Of a stretch of DNA of 12,121 nucleotides, positions 1-6,937 are shown one piece after another (positions within the stretch are counted from its first letter, which is position 1; every line of letters starts with the position of its first letter). Source of the stretch: Treponema sp. Lineage in GTDB: Bacteria > Spirochaetota > Spirochaetia > Treponematales > Breznakiellaceae. The stretch covers positions 1 to 12,121 of the forward strand of contig JAITLF010000151.1 in assembly GCA_031278025.1 (NCBI GenBank). The letters run 5' to 3'. A program made the translations under genes and the position numbers. The notes under the pieces are model-generated. The model saw nothing but the letters and a program-made list of their open reading frames with translations. It did no database searches and was not told the origin of the DNA.

Positions 1-364
1 GCGGTAGGGGTATTACAGGATCGGCTCATCGGGATATTGATAACGGATGACAATCTTACCTGAAAATACTGGTATCGGAGATACGATGGCGGATAGTACC
101 GATACGGCCAAACCGTGAAGTGCCAAGAAAGGAATAGGTGAGAAAACCACATTTTCATCATAACCACAAATCAAACTGTTGAGAGAGGGTTGCCCTTAAC
201 TTGTTGACAGTGGGAATGTTCCCCGGTGCAACTGGGGCGCGGCCCCTGCATGGCAGAGGTACGAGACCAGAGCCAGCCGGAACCCCGAGGGGCCCGGCGG
301 CAAAGCATATACAGACTGCGGCAACGGTGTTGCCGAGTTATGCGCCGTGCTACCCGCACTCCAT
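1..364. other. Left-edge region without a confident gene, rich in hairpins
   Basis: No gene with a convincing start and ribosome site is visible. Bases 219-364 are GC-rich and fold readily. Arms GCCGG/CCGGC enclose CCCC-GA-GGGG around 277-301, and CGGCAAC/GTTGCCG flank a GGT loop around 320-337. A further GTATCGG/CCGATAC pair lies near 71-106. On the minus strand one frame is open from 195 down to a stop at 13-15 (about 60 codons). Its sequence is protein-like and hydrophobic but has no good ribosome site, and I do not recognise it. That same frame holds the FGE-like fragment listed separately, divided from it by a single stop at 196-198. Confidence 0.5.
196..360 (-). pseudogene. Possible remnant of an FGE/SUMF1-type C-terminal domain
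   Basis: Seen: on the minus strand, directly after the MFS stop codon, one frame reads ...NSAT...SVYAL..PSGFRLALVS. In the next frame the same DNA begins RVARR and later CRS. Known: FGE-sulfatase (SUMF1) domains, including many variable targets of diversity-generating retroelements in treponemes, end in a pattern like RV.RGGSW...NCRSA.R...GFRLAL. Inferred: this may be a short, frame-disrupted and shortened copy of that C-terminal region. There is no start codon with a ribosome site, and the spacing between motifs is shorter than usual. It could also be chance similarity in GC-rich DNA. Confidence 0.25.
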
Positions 365-1528
365 TTATTTTTTGCAATCAATTTTTCTATTTAATATTTC
401 AACCATTATTATTTTTATTATTAATATTATTCCAATAAATATCGGGAATATATTAAATCTTATATGCGAAGCAAGCCATCCAAATAGAGGTGGCATTAAT
501 GTAGTGCCAATATATGCGCTTGCCATTTGTATTCCCATTATTGCCTGCGAATACTCTCCTCCAAAATTTTTTGGCGTTTCATGCAGTAAACTGGGAAAAA
601 TTGGGGCACAACCAAGACCTATCATAAAGAGTCCCGGCAATAATGTACTGTTACCAAATGGTAAAACTAAAACGATGATCCCTCCGCCAATTAGTATCTG
701 CCCTAAACGGATCATTTGCCTGTTATTTAATTTCATTGTTACAAAACCTGATATAAATCGGCCTGAAGTTATTCCAATGTAATATAATGCCATCCATTGT
801 GCGGCAATTTCAGGAGATATTTTCTTTGCCATTACCAAATAACTACTGCCCCATAATCCCGTTATTGTTTCAATGGCACAATAACAGAAAAATGCTATGA
901 GAATTTGTTTAACCCCAACTATATAAAACAACCGCTTGAATTCGATTGAATTACGTTGTGGTGAATTTTTTTGCGCATTATCATTTTTCCATAAAGGCAA
1001 TGACACAAATAACACCGCAACAAGGCAAAATTGTATTATTCCAATAGTCCTGTATCCTGAATTCCATGAATTTTTATTTATCAAAAAAGCCGACATGATT
1101 ATTGGGCCAAGAGAAGCCCCGGCACCCCAAAAACAGTGGAGCCAATTCATATGTCTCGCTTTATAGTGCAGCGCCACGTAATTATTCAATGCGGCGTCAA
1201 CGGAACCGGCGCCTAAACCTAACGGAACAGCACAAAGGCATAATATCCAAAAAACACGGGAAAATGAAAATCCAATAAGGGCAACAGCGGTCATCAGAAC
1301 GCTAATGGCCGTAACTATGCCGGTTCCAAAACGCCGGATAATTCTTTCACTGAATATGCTTGAGACGACCGTTCCTCCGGCAATAATCATGGAGATGAAT
1401 CCGGCGTAATGCAACGGAACGTTTAATAAATTATACATTGAAGGCCATGCGGATCCAAGCAGTGAATCAGGCAATCCTAAACTGATAAAAGAAAGGTAGA
1501 TTATAATCAAAAGCCACAATGTAATCAT
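365..1528 (-). CDS. Major facilitator superfamily transporter
   Basis: An inner-membrane secondary transporter of 387 residues, the usual length for a 12-helix MFS protein, made almost entirely of hydrophobic segments. The N-terminus contains ISLGLPDSLLGSAWP. Near residues 114-134 is LNNYVALHY followed by RHMNWLHCFWGAGA. I associate these motifs with MFS proteins often annotated as fucose-permease-like or 'bypass of stop codon protein 6'-like; their substrate is usually unknown. The ATG at 1526-1528 is preceded by GAGGAG at good spacing. The gene has its own promoter and palindromes upstream. It is clearly more AT-rich than the neighbouring operons, which suggests separate acquisition. A sugar substrate would suit the neighbouring operon but is only a guess. 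Confidence 0.9.
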   Translation of the reverse strand: MITLWLLIIIYLSFISLGLPDSLLGSAWPSMYNLLNVPLHYAGFISMIIAGGTVVSSIFSERIIRRFGTGIVTAISVLMTAVALIGFSFSRVFWILCLCAVPLGLGAGSVDAALNNYVALHYKARHMNWLHCFWGAGASLGPIIMSAFLINKNSWNSGYRTIGIIQFCLVAVLFVSLPLWKNDNAQKNSPQRNSIEFKRLFYIVGVKQILIAFFCYCAIETITGLWGSSYLVMAKKISPEIAAQWMALYYIGITSGRFISGFVTMKLNNRQMIRLGQILIGGGIIVLVLPFGNSTLLPGLFMIGLGCAPIFPSLLHETPKNFGGEYSQAIMGIQMASAYIGTTLMPPLFGWLASHIRFNIFPIFIGIILIIKIIMVEILNRKIDCKK

Positions 1529-1539
1529 AGATCGCTCCT

Positions 1540-1554
1540 CGACATTTTATGTCG
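1540..1554. promoter_or_regulatory. Operator-like palindrome at the MFS transcription start
   Basis: CGACAT-TTT-ATGTCG is a perfect 6-bp inverted repeat with a 3-nt centre. It lies just downstream of the predicted -10 box and immediately before the ribosome site of the MFS gene. It could be a repressor operator. In the mRNA it could also form a small hairpin next to the Shine-Dalgarno sequence. The palindrome is seen directly; its function is inferred. Confidence 0.4.
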
Positions 1555-1559
1555 TATTA

Positions 1560-1588
1560 ATAGTATCAATAAACTCTCAAAAATTCAA
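1560..1588 (-). promoter_or_regulatory. Sigma-70-like promoter of the MFS gene
   Basis: On the minus strand TTGAAT (1588-1583) is followed after exactly 17 bp by TACTAT (1565-1560). That gives 4/6 and 5/6 matches to the consensus boxes. The spacer and flanks are AT-rich. Transcription would start near 1553, about 25 nt before the ATG, so the MFS gene has a promoter of its own separate from the sugar operon. Confidence 0.7.
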
Positions 1589-1591
1589 GGC

Positions 1592-1609
1592 GGCGTTGCG
1601 CATAACGCC
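1592..1609. promoter_or_regulatory. Inverted repeat just upstream of the MFS -35 box
   Basis: GGCGTT-GCGCAT-AACGCC has perfect 6-bp arms around a 6-nt centre and ends 4 bp upstream of the -35 box. That position suits an activator or an upstream operator. Its core (GTTGCG..TAAC) resembles the palindrome at 6568-6581 in the sugar operon leader, but the spacing is 2 bp longer. A shared regulator is therefore only a possibility. Confidence 0.35.
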
Positions 1610-1624
1610 CCACCTGCACACAGT

Positions 1625-1674
1625 AGACTTGTGAGGTAACCCGGTTGGTTATCTCACAAGTCTTTGCGTTTTTT
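1625..1674 (+). terminator. Long stem-loop with T-run, plus-strand orientation
   Basis: A 17-bp stem (arms 1625-1641 and 1647-1663, with one G-U pair) closes a 5-nt CGGTT loop. On the plus strand TTGCGTTTTTT follows. This has the form of an intrinsic terminator for plus-strand transcription, yet no plus-strand gene is visible to its left. On the minus strand, the direction of the genes, no T-run follows. It may instead be part of a small repeat element together with the palindrome at 1683-1710. Confidence 0.45.
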
Positions 1675-1682
1675 AGAGGAAG

Positions 1683-1710
1683 TTGTTCAGAAACTTTAGT
1701 TTCTGAACAA
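1683..1710. repeat. 28-bp near-perfect palindrome
   Basis: Arms TTGTTCAGAAACT and AGTTTCTGAACAA are perfect 13-bp inverted repeats separated by TT. The pairing extends outward (GAA/TTC) across a one-base bulge. No T-run follows on either strand, so it is not a standard terminator. It is probably a dispersed extragenic palindrome, a protein-binding site or the end of a small mobile element. The copy number in the genome cannot be seen here. Confidence 0.6.
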
Positions 1711-1834
1711 TTCTAGTTTACAAATAAGACGGCAACCACAACGACGCAAGAAAGAGAAGAGAGATTTTTTTGCGGAACCTTATTCACCTTCGATGTCTTC
1801 GCGGTTGAATTTCCTTATGGGGATTCCCCCTTCT

Positions 1835-2692
1835 TTATCCCTTTACCGCTCCGCTCATGACACCAGAAATGATCTGGCGCTGGAATATGCAGTACATAAC
1901 CAGTACCGGCAGCAGTACTAGGATGTAGGATGCAAAGGCCAGGTTGTAGTTGGTTGAAAATTGGGTCTGAAAAACATACTGGGACAATTGCAGGGTCTGT
2001 TCATGGGGTTTTGTCAACAAAAGAAGGGGCATTAAAAAATCGTTCCATGTCCACATGACGGAAAAAATGGCGACCGTAGAATGTATCGGTTTCATAAGCG
2101 GGAACACAATATGGAAGAACGATTTTGACTGGCTTAAACCGTCGATGAGCGCCGCCTCCTCAATGTCTTTCGGGAGTCCTTTCACGTAACCACAGTATAA
2201 AAAGGTGTTCATCGGAAGGCCGAAAACAATGTAGAGAAAACTGATGCCCAGTATATTGTCCAGATGCAGGAACGATGCGTGTTTTACCAGCGGCAACATC
2301 AAGACCTGGAAAGGGATGAACATCGCGCTGATAAAATAATAGTAGATAAGGTTAAAAAACTTTGACTTGTTCCGGTTCCGCGTAATGGCGTAGGCAGCGG
2401 CGCTGTTGGTTATCAGGGTAAAAGGCAACGTAATAAGGGTGATAATAAAGGTGTTGAAAAACTTTTCAGGATAATTTGTCATGTTCCACGCGTCGAGAAA
2501 ATTCCTAAAATGGGCGGGATTCGGCGGGCTTAACACATTGGTCATCTGATCCGGCGTTTTAAGCGCCACAACCAGCGCGACATACAACACGCCGAAGATA
2601 ACGACGGCGGCAAGCAGCAACAGCAGGGCCGTTAAAGAATAGGAAGCCGTATCACGCGCGGTCATGCCGCGAGGGGTTGATATTTTACACAT
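1835..2692 (-). CDS. Carbohydrate ABC transporter permease, MalG type (CUT1)
   Basis: Inner-membrane permease of 285 residues, paired with the MalF-type gene before it. A membrane segment near residues 20-45 is followed by a periplasmic loop and the binding-protein-dependent transport domain. The cytoplasmic EAA loop that contacts the ATPase is clear around residues 178-202, with EEAALIDGLSQS and a following FPLMKP. The C-terminus SGAVKG is typical of MalG homologues. The ATG overlaps the end of the upstream permease by 8 nt, and only a weak GAGAG ribosome site precedes it, so translation is probably coupled. It is the last gene of the operon. The substrate is unknown, most likely an alpha-glucoside given the GH13 enzyme in the operon. 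Confidence 0.93.
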   Translation of the reverse strand: MCKISTPRGMTARDTASYSLTALLLLLAAVVIFGVLYVALVVALKTPDQMTNVLSPPNPAHFRNFLDAWNMTNYPEKFFNTFIITLITLPFTLITNSAAAYAITRNRNKSKFFNLIYYYFISAMFIPFQVLMLPLVKHASFLHLDNILGISFLYIVFGLPMNTFLYCGYVKGLPKDIEEAALIDGLSQSKSFFHIVFPLMKPIHSTVAIFSVMWTWNDFLMPLLLLTKPHEQTLQLSQYVFQTQFSTNYNLAFASYILVLLPVLVMYCIFQRQIISGVMSGAVKG

Positions 2693-3596
2693 ACTGTTTC
2701 TCTCTCTTTTCCAGTATTTTAAGCTGAAATAACGAAATTAATACGACAACAAGAAAAAGCACCACCGCGTTAGCGCTCTGGTAGGCAAACTGTCCGCCGT
2801 CAAATCCCCGTTTATAGATCAATACCGCAATGGTCTGGGTTGAAGTACCGGGGCCGCCGCCGGTTAACGCAAAAATCTGGTCGAACATCATTAAAAATCC
2901 TTTTCCGCAGAGGACCATGTTTATCGTAAAAAACGGCGCGATGAGGGGGAAGGTGATACGGGCAAACCGGCTGAAACCGGTACACCCGTCAATTGCCGCC
3001 GCTTCATAGAGGCCGGCGTCGATGCTCTGCAAACCGGCAAGATAAATTACCGTGTTAAACGCGAGGGACTGCCACACCGTAACAAACAGAATACCGATCC
3101 ATGCGCCGCTTGTTCCCAATATGTTTGTCGATAAAGCCTCAACACCAAGCGAGCGACCCCAAATTGGAAGTATATTGGTAAAAATTTGTTTGAAGACAAA
3201 GCTGATGATCAGGGTTCCCAGCATATAGGGCAGGAAATAAACAGAACGCAGAAAAAATTTTATTTTTATTTTCGAGTTAAGTCCGCACGCAAGGGCGATG
3301 CTGAGTATGTTTACCAAGATGGTACAGCATATCGTCATCTTAAACGTAAACAAGTATGCCTCTAATATTTTGGTATCCCGAAACATCTGGGTATAATTGA
3401 CAAATCCTGAAAACCGCCATGCACCGTATCCCTTCCAGTTTGTAAAGCTGTAAAAAACACCCTGCAAAAAAGGAAGCGTATGCAGCATAAGAAAAAGAAA
3501 CGTGAGCGGAATGGCTACCGCGTAATAGAAAGGCGAAATTCGCTCATGCGAAATTCGTTCAATTGAACGGTGCTGAGGGGATGTTTTTCCCGCCAT
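2685..3596 (-). CDS. Carbohydrate ABC transporter permease, MalF type (CUT1)
   Basis: Inner-membrane permease of 303 residues with about six predicted helices. The EAA loop lies near residues 197-221 (YEAAAIDGCTGFSR then FPLIAP). The motif TGGGPGTSTQT near 245-255 is typical of the MalF/UgpA side of CUT1 transporters. I chose the ATG at 3594-3596 because AAGGAG lies 6 nt before it. A longer reading from TTG at 3611 would place the ribosome site inside the coding region. The gene follows the binding-protein gene but is separated from it by an intrinsic terminator. Its end overlaps the next permease by 8 nt. The two permeases would form the membrane heterodimer, energised by an ATPase not encoded here. 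Confidence 0.93.
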   Translation of the reverse strand: MAGKTSPQHRSIERISHERISPFYYAVAIPLTFLFLMLHTLPFLQGVFYSFTNWKGYGAWRFSGFVNYTQMFRDTKILEAYLFTFKMTICCTILVNILSIALACGLNSKIKIKFFLRSVYFLPYMLGTLIISFVFKQIFTNILPIWGRSLGVEALSTNILGTSGAWIGILFVTVWQSLAFNTVIYLAGLQSIDAGLYEAAAIDGCTGFSRFARITFPLIAPFFTINMVLCGKGFLMMFDQIFALTGGGPGTSTQTIAVLIYKRGFDGGQFAYQSANAVVLFLVVVLISLFQLKILEKREKQYV

Positions 3597-3628
3597 AATA
3601 TTCTCCTTCAATAATATTCACCGCCTGC

Positions 3629-3662
3629 AAAAAACCGCGGATTGTCCTAATGGCGTCCGCGG
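3629..3662 (-). terminator. Intrinsic terminator between binding protein and permeases
   Basis: On the minus strand a 7-bp perfect GC stem (CCGCGGA/TCCGCGG, loop of 14 nt) is followed directly by six T residues. It sits 16 nt after the stop of the binding-protein gene and about 30 nt before the start of the permease gene. Partial read-through here would give more binding-protein mRNA than permease mRNA, the expected stoichiometry for this transporter type. Confidence 0.75.
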
Positions 3663-3677
3663 AATTTATTCCCGGTG

Positions 3678-4925
3678 TTATTTCAAAGCGTCAAATTCTC
3701 TATCACAGGCGTCAAGGGTCTCCTTAATATTCTGGTCTGCATCCTTCCCGTTTTTATGGTTGAGCGCAAATTGGGAAAGGATTGCGGCAAGATCGTACCC
3801 TGCGGGGTAGCTGTGGTCCGGAAAATCAGCGACGCGTCCCGCCGCGATTACTTCCGCTATGCCGGCGGCCTCGGGCGCTTCCTGCACCACGCCGTTTACC
3901 GCGCTGAACGCGAATTGCTCATCCACGTACCGTTGGGCGTTTTCTTGCCGGGTTAAAAAATCAATAAAAGCAAGCGCCGCCGCCTTATTCTTTGTTGACG
4001 CGGAAACGGCTAACAGGACGTCAATACCGGATACGATGTAGTTTTTCGAGACCTCGTTTGTCGCGGGAAACGGAAAGGTGTCTACCCCGAAGGCGGCGTT
4101 TGTTTTCTTGAATTCAGGAATGGCCCATACGCCGTTAATCATCATTGCCGCCTGCCCCTGAGCAAATGCCTTGTTACCGTCGTCGTAGCTTGTTCCCATG
4201 TAATCATTTTCCGTAAGGGCGGTAATGGCCAGGTATTTCCTCAATACTTCCTCGTGGGTTCCCGCGAAGGACGCGGCGCCCACCGCTTTGCCTGATGCAA
4301 AACTTGCGGGAATAAGGGAGGGGACCAGGCTATTCCAGATGGGGAGCAGCGTCCATTGATCGGCGAACGTTAAAAGGAAGGGGTTGACGCCGTTGTTTTT
4401 GAACACGGCGGCGGTTTGGATAAATTCATCCCAGGTTTGGGGAATGGAGACGCCGTATTGGGCAAAAATTTCTTTGTTGTAGAGGACCCCGCTCGCGTTT
4501 GCCGCATAGGGAATGCCGTACACGGTTTTCGATTTATCGCTGTGCAGATCGAAAAGCATATTCTGATACGATCCCTGGATGCGGGAATTAAAAGCCTCTC
4601 CGCTTATATCAAGCAGAATACCCGAACCGGACAGTTCGGTATACAGATTGTCGCCGCCGATTGCGAGTACGTCGGGCATGTCGTTCTTGGTAAGGCGGCT
4701 GCGGAGTACGCTCCCCGCCTGAGCCGGCGATGACAGCGTAACCTTTATCCCGGAGTTCTCCGCAGTAAACGCATCGACCAGCTTTTGCAGCGTCGCCATG
4801 TTTTCCGGCTTGGTCGAAAAGAATTCAATGCTGGTGGTTCTCGTGGTTTCCCGCGTTTTATCACACCCCGTCAATACCAGCGCCGTCAAAATCACCCATA
4901 CAGAAATCAAATTCATCCCTTTCAT
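3678..4925 (-). CDS. Sugar-binding lipoprotein of an ABC transporter
   Basis: Extracytoplasmic solute-binding protein of 415 residues (family 1/8, CUT1 type). A lipoprotein signal is visible: MKGMN, a hydrophobic stretch, then the lipobox VLTGC with Cys21 as the predicted lipidated residue. The mature part begins with the usual beta strand (IEFFSTKPEN) and continues with features of the family such as GIPYAANASGVLYNKEIF and QGQAAMMINGVWAIPEF. The ATG at 4923-4925 is preceded by AAGGAG at 6 nt spacing; an upstream TTG at 4958 has no such support. It starts 20 nt after the GH13 gene and is followed by a terminator. It would capture an oligosaccharide and deliver it to the two permeases. Confidence 0.93.
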   Translation of the reverse strand: MKGMNLISVWVILTALVLTGCDKTRETTRTTSIEFFSTKPENMATLQKLVDAFTAENSGIKVTLSSPAQAGSVLRSRLTKNDMPDVLAIGGDNLYTELSGSGILLDISGEAFNSRIQGSYQNMLFDLHSDKSKTVYGIPYAANASGVLYNKEIFAQYGVSIPQTWDEFIQTAAVFKNNGVNPFLLTFADQWTLLPIWNSLVPSLIPASFASGKAVGAASFAGTHEEVLRKYLAITALTENDYMGTSYDDGNKAFAQGQAAMMINGVWAIPEFKKTNAAFGVDTFPFPATNEVSKNYIVSGIDVLLAVSASTKNKAAALAFIDFLTRQENAQRYVDEQFAFSAVNGVVQEAPEAAGIAEVIAAGRVADFPDHSYPAGYDLAAILSQFALNHKNGKDADQNIKETLDACDREFDALK

Positions 4926-4945
4926 ATAAAACTCCTTATAAAAAA

Positions 4946-6526
4946 TTATACACGCCAAATACTAAAACTTTGCTTGTCCATACGGCATGTGCCGCCGGTC
5001 ATTGAGCATCCGCCGGGCGATTGTTCAATAGAAAAAAACGGCTTGGGTACATCAAAAGAAGCAGGAACAATCACTTCTTCTTCGCCCGGATTCACGGCAA
5101 GGACAAAGGAACCCCGCTTATACATAAACGGCAATTTCCCGTCGTCCCCATGGACGATTTCAAGGTTTGCCCGCCCTTGTAAATCAGGATTTTCGCCGCG
5201 CAGCTTTAACAGCGCGCGTACCTTGTGCAGCATTGATGCGGGGTCTTTTTCCGCCTGTTCCACGGCCGGAGCGTCAGGAGCCGGATCAACCGGCAGGTAG
5301 AGTTTATCCGCCGCCGCCGTGGAAAACCCAAGATTCGCGCACCGGTTCCACTGCATAGGCGTCCGCGAACCGGTGCGGAAATACCCGCCTTCTTTGGTGG
5401 GAATATTGAGATAACGCATGCCGATCTCGTCTCCATAGTAGAGAAACGGCACGCCGGGCATCGTAAAGATAAACGCATAGGCAAGGACTAGCTCATCCGG
5501 CTCAAGATTGTACCGCCCGCGAACCGTGTCATGGTTGCCGGTAACAAGGCTGATATAGCCGTTATCTTTTGTTATTCCGTAGTGGTCGAGGTATTCGCCA
5601 AGGAACCGGCGAATATCGTGATTACCGGTTTTTTTGAAAAAACTGGCGTCGCCGCTTGTAATCCTGTTGTCTTCGTCTATCGTGTAATCCCGGAGCAGGC
5701 TGCGGTAACCGCCTGAGTTGTCGCTAAAATCAAGAAAGAAGTCCGCGTGAAAACCACCGGGAATTGACTGTTTGGGATAGCTCCACTCCGCAACAATCGC
5801 CGCCTCCGGGTATTCTTTATCGAGCATAGCCCGGATATTGCGCCACAGCGCCTGGGTGCCGTTTCTGTTACTATCGTCGCGCTTCACCAGGGATCCCGCC
5901 ATGTCCACCCGGAACCCGTCACAGCCCGCGTCGAGCCAGAAACGCATAACATCCTTTATTGCCTCCCGCGTCGCGATACCGTCAGGATGATCCATAGGCA
6001 ACTGCCAGGTTTCGTCAGGCTTATAAAAACCAAAGTTGAGCGCCGGCTGGGCTTTGAAAAAATTGATGACGTAGGTCGCCGGCCGTTCGGTTTCGCCGCC
6101 GATAAACCCCAGCCCCTCGGCGCGTTTGAAGGGGTGATCCGTCCAGATATAACGGTTCCGGTACTCCCGCGCGGGATGAGCCTTCGCGCTTTCCCTGAAC
6201 CACTCGTGTTCCTCACTGGTATGACCGGGAACAAGATCGAGCAGCGTTTTGATCCCTTTTTCATGGGCTGTGGAAAAAAGCCGCTTTAAGTCGCCGTTTG
6301 TACCGTACCGGGGGGCGACCTTTTTGTAATCCCGCACATCATAACCCGCGTCTTTGAAGGGCGAATCAAAGCAAGGGTTAAGCCACAGCGCGTTGCAGCC
6401 CAAGCTCTTGATATAGCCCAGCTTTTGGATGACGCCCTCCAAGTCGCCGATCCCGTCCCCATTGGCGTCGTAAAAGGACTGGGGATAAATTTCATAAAAC
6501 ACCGCATGATCCAACCATTTTGGCAT
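4946..6526 (-). CDS. GH13 alpha-amylase-family glucosidase
   Basis: A glycoside hydrolase of 526 residues with no signal peptide, so probably cytoplasmic. It would split alpha-glucosidic bonds in the sugar imported by the transporter of the same operon. The TIM barrel starts with FYEIYPQSFYDANGDGIGDL. Conserved regions are visible: DLVPGH (97-102), GFRVDMAGS with nucleophile Asp208, VAEWS with acid/base Glu247, and TGNHD with His332/Asp333. A C-terminal beta domain follows. The overall form is that of the oligo-1,6-glucosidase/alpha-glucosidase/trehalose-synthase branch; the exact bond specificity cannot be read. Region I has Gly101 where Asn is the commonest residue, and the string TGNHD also occurs at 300-304. 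The ATG has a strong AAGGAGG site. It is the first gene after the promoter. Confidence 0.93.
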   Translation of the reverse strand: MPKWLDHAVFYEIYPQSFYDANGDGIGDLEGVIQKLGYIKSLGCNALWLNPCFDSPFKDAGYDVRDYKKVAPRYGTNGDLKRLFSTAHEKGIKTLLDLVPGHTSEEHEWFRESAKAHPAREYRNRYIWTDHPFKRAEGLGFIGGETERPATYVINFFKAQPALNFGFYKPDETWQLPMDHPDGIATREAIKDVMRFWLDAGCDGFRVDMAGSLVKRDDSNRNGTQALWRNIRAMLDKEYPEAAIVAEWSYPKQSIPGGFHADFFLDFSDNSGGYRSLLRDYTIDEDNRITSGDASFFKKTGNHDIRRFLGEYLDHYGITKDNGYISLVTGNHDTVRGRYNLEPDELVLAYAFIFTMPGVPFLYYGDEIGMRYLNIPTKEGGYFRTGSRTPMQWNRCANLGFSTAAADKLYLPVDPAPDAPAVEQAEKDPASMLHKVRALLKLRGENPDLQGRANLEIVHGDDGKLPFMYKRGSFVLAVNPGEEEVIVPASFDVPKPFFSIEQSPGGCSMTGGTCRMDKQSFSIWRV

Positions 6527-6567
6527 ACATTCCTCCTTAATCAGGAATTTGTGGAGTTTGCCGGCAT

Positions 6568-6581
6568 GTGTTGCGTAACAC
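6568..6581. promoter_or_regulatory. Operator-like palindrome in the sugar operon leader
   Basis: GTGTTGCGTAACAC is a 14-bp palindrome with a central CG and a single mismatched pair. It lies about 8-21 nt downstream of the start expected from the promoter at 6595-6623. Operators of LacI-family sugar repressors are typically palindromes with a central CG in this kind of position. A repressor of that family is inferred; no regulator gene is present in the window. Outer bases (GCCGG/CCGGC) could extend it into an RNA hairpin. Confidence 0.5.
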
Positions 6582-6594
6582 TCCGGCCTAAAAA

Positions 6595-6623
6595 ATGGTA
6601 ACTCCCCTTTCTTAGGGTGTCAA
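6595..6623 (-). promoter_or_regulatory. Sigma-70-like promoter of the sugar operon
   Basis: On the minus strand a perfect TTGACA (6623-6618) is followed after exactly 17 bp by TACCAT (6600-6595, 4/6 matches). Transcription would start near 6588, giving a leader of about 60 nt that contains the palindrome at 6568-6581. It precedes the GH13 gene and presumably drives the four-gene operon. Confidence 0.75.
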
Positions 6624-6937
6624 GCATTATTTTCATTATTTGTCATTACCCCGTGATAAGCGGGAAACGTTCACCCCCGGATACGATAGGAGGATGAAGC
6701 AGACGAGGAATATGCAGGATCGGGCCCGGCCGGCGGTTATTGCGGGCACAATAGACAGGACCTGCGAGCAGGCTGTTCAAACTAAAGAACGGGATATACG
6801 CTCTGCGGTTTTATCCGGGCGTCTTCTGTCGTAACCTGCCACCGGACTATGTTCTGCCGGGCATTCCGCGCAAGCTGCCATGCCGCAAGTTCTGTCGATA
6901 CTTTTCCCGGCGTGTCTATCCGGCGGGGCGCGGGGGG

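Noticed and set aside
201..782. Plus-strand open frame of 193 codons
   Set aside because: It lies mostly antisense to the well-supported MFS gene, has no recognisable domain, and its later part mirrors membrane codons of that gene.
3597..3611. Longer start (TTG at 3611) for the MalF-type permease
   Set aside because: The extension contains the AAGGAG ribosome site that serves the ATG at 3596.
4926..4958. Upstream TTG start for the binding protein
   Set aside because: It overlaps the end of the GH13 gene, lacks a ribosome site and would put extra residues before a normal lipoprotein signal.
6640..6834. Small plus-strand open frame upstream of the sugar operon promoter
   Set aside because: It begins with TTG, its internal ATG lies directly against the AGGAGG sequence, and the protein resembles nothing known to me.
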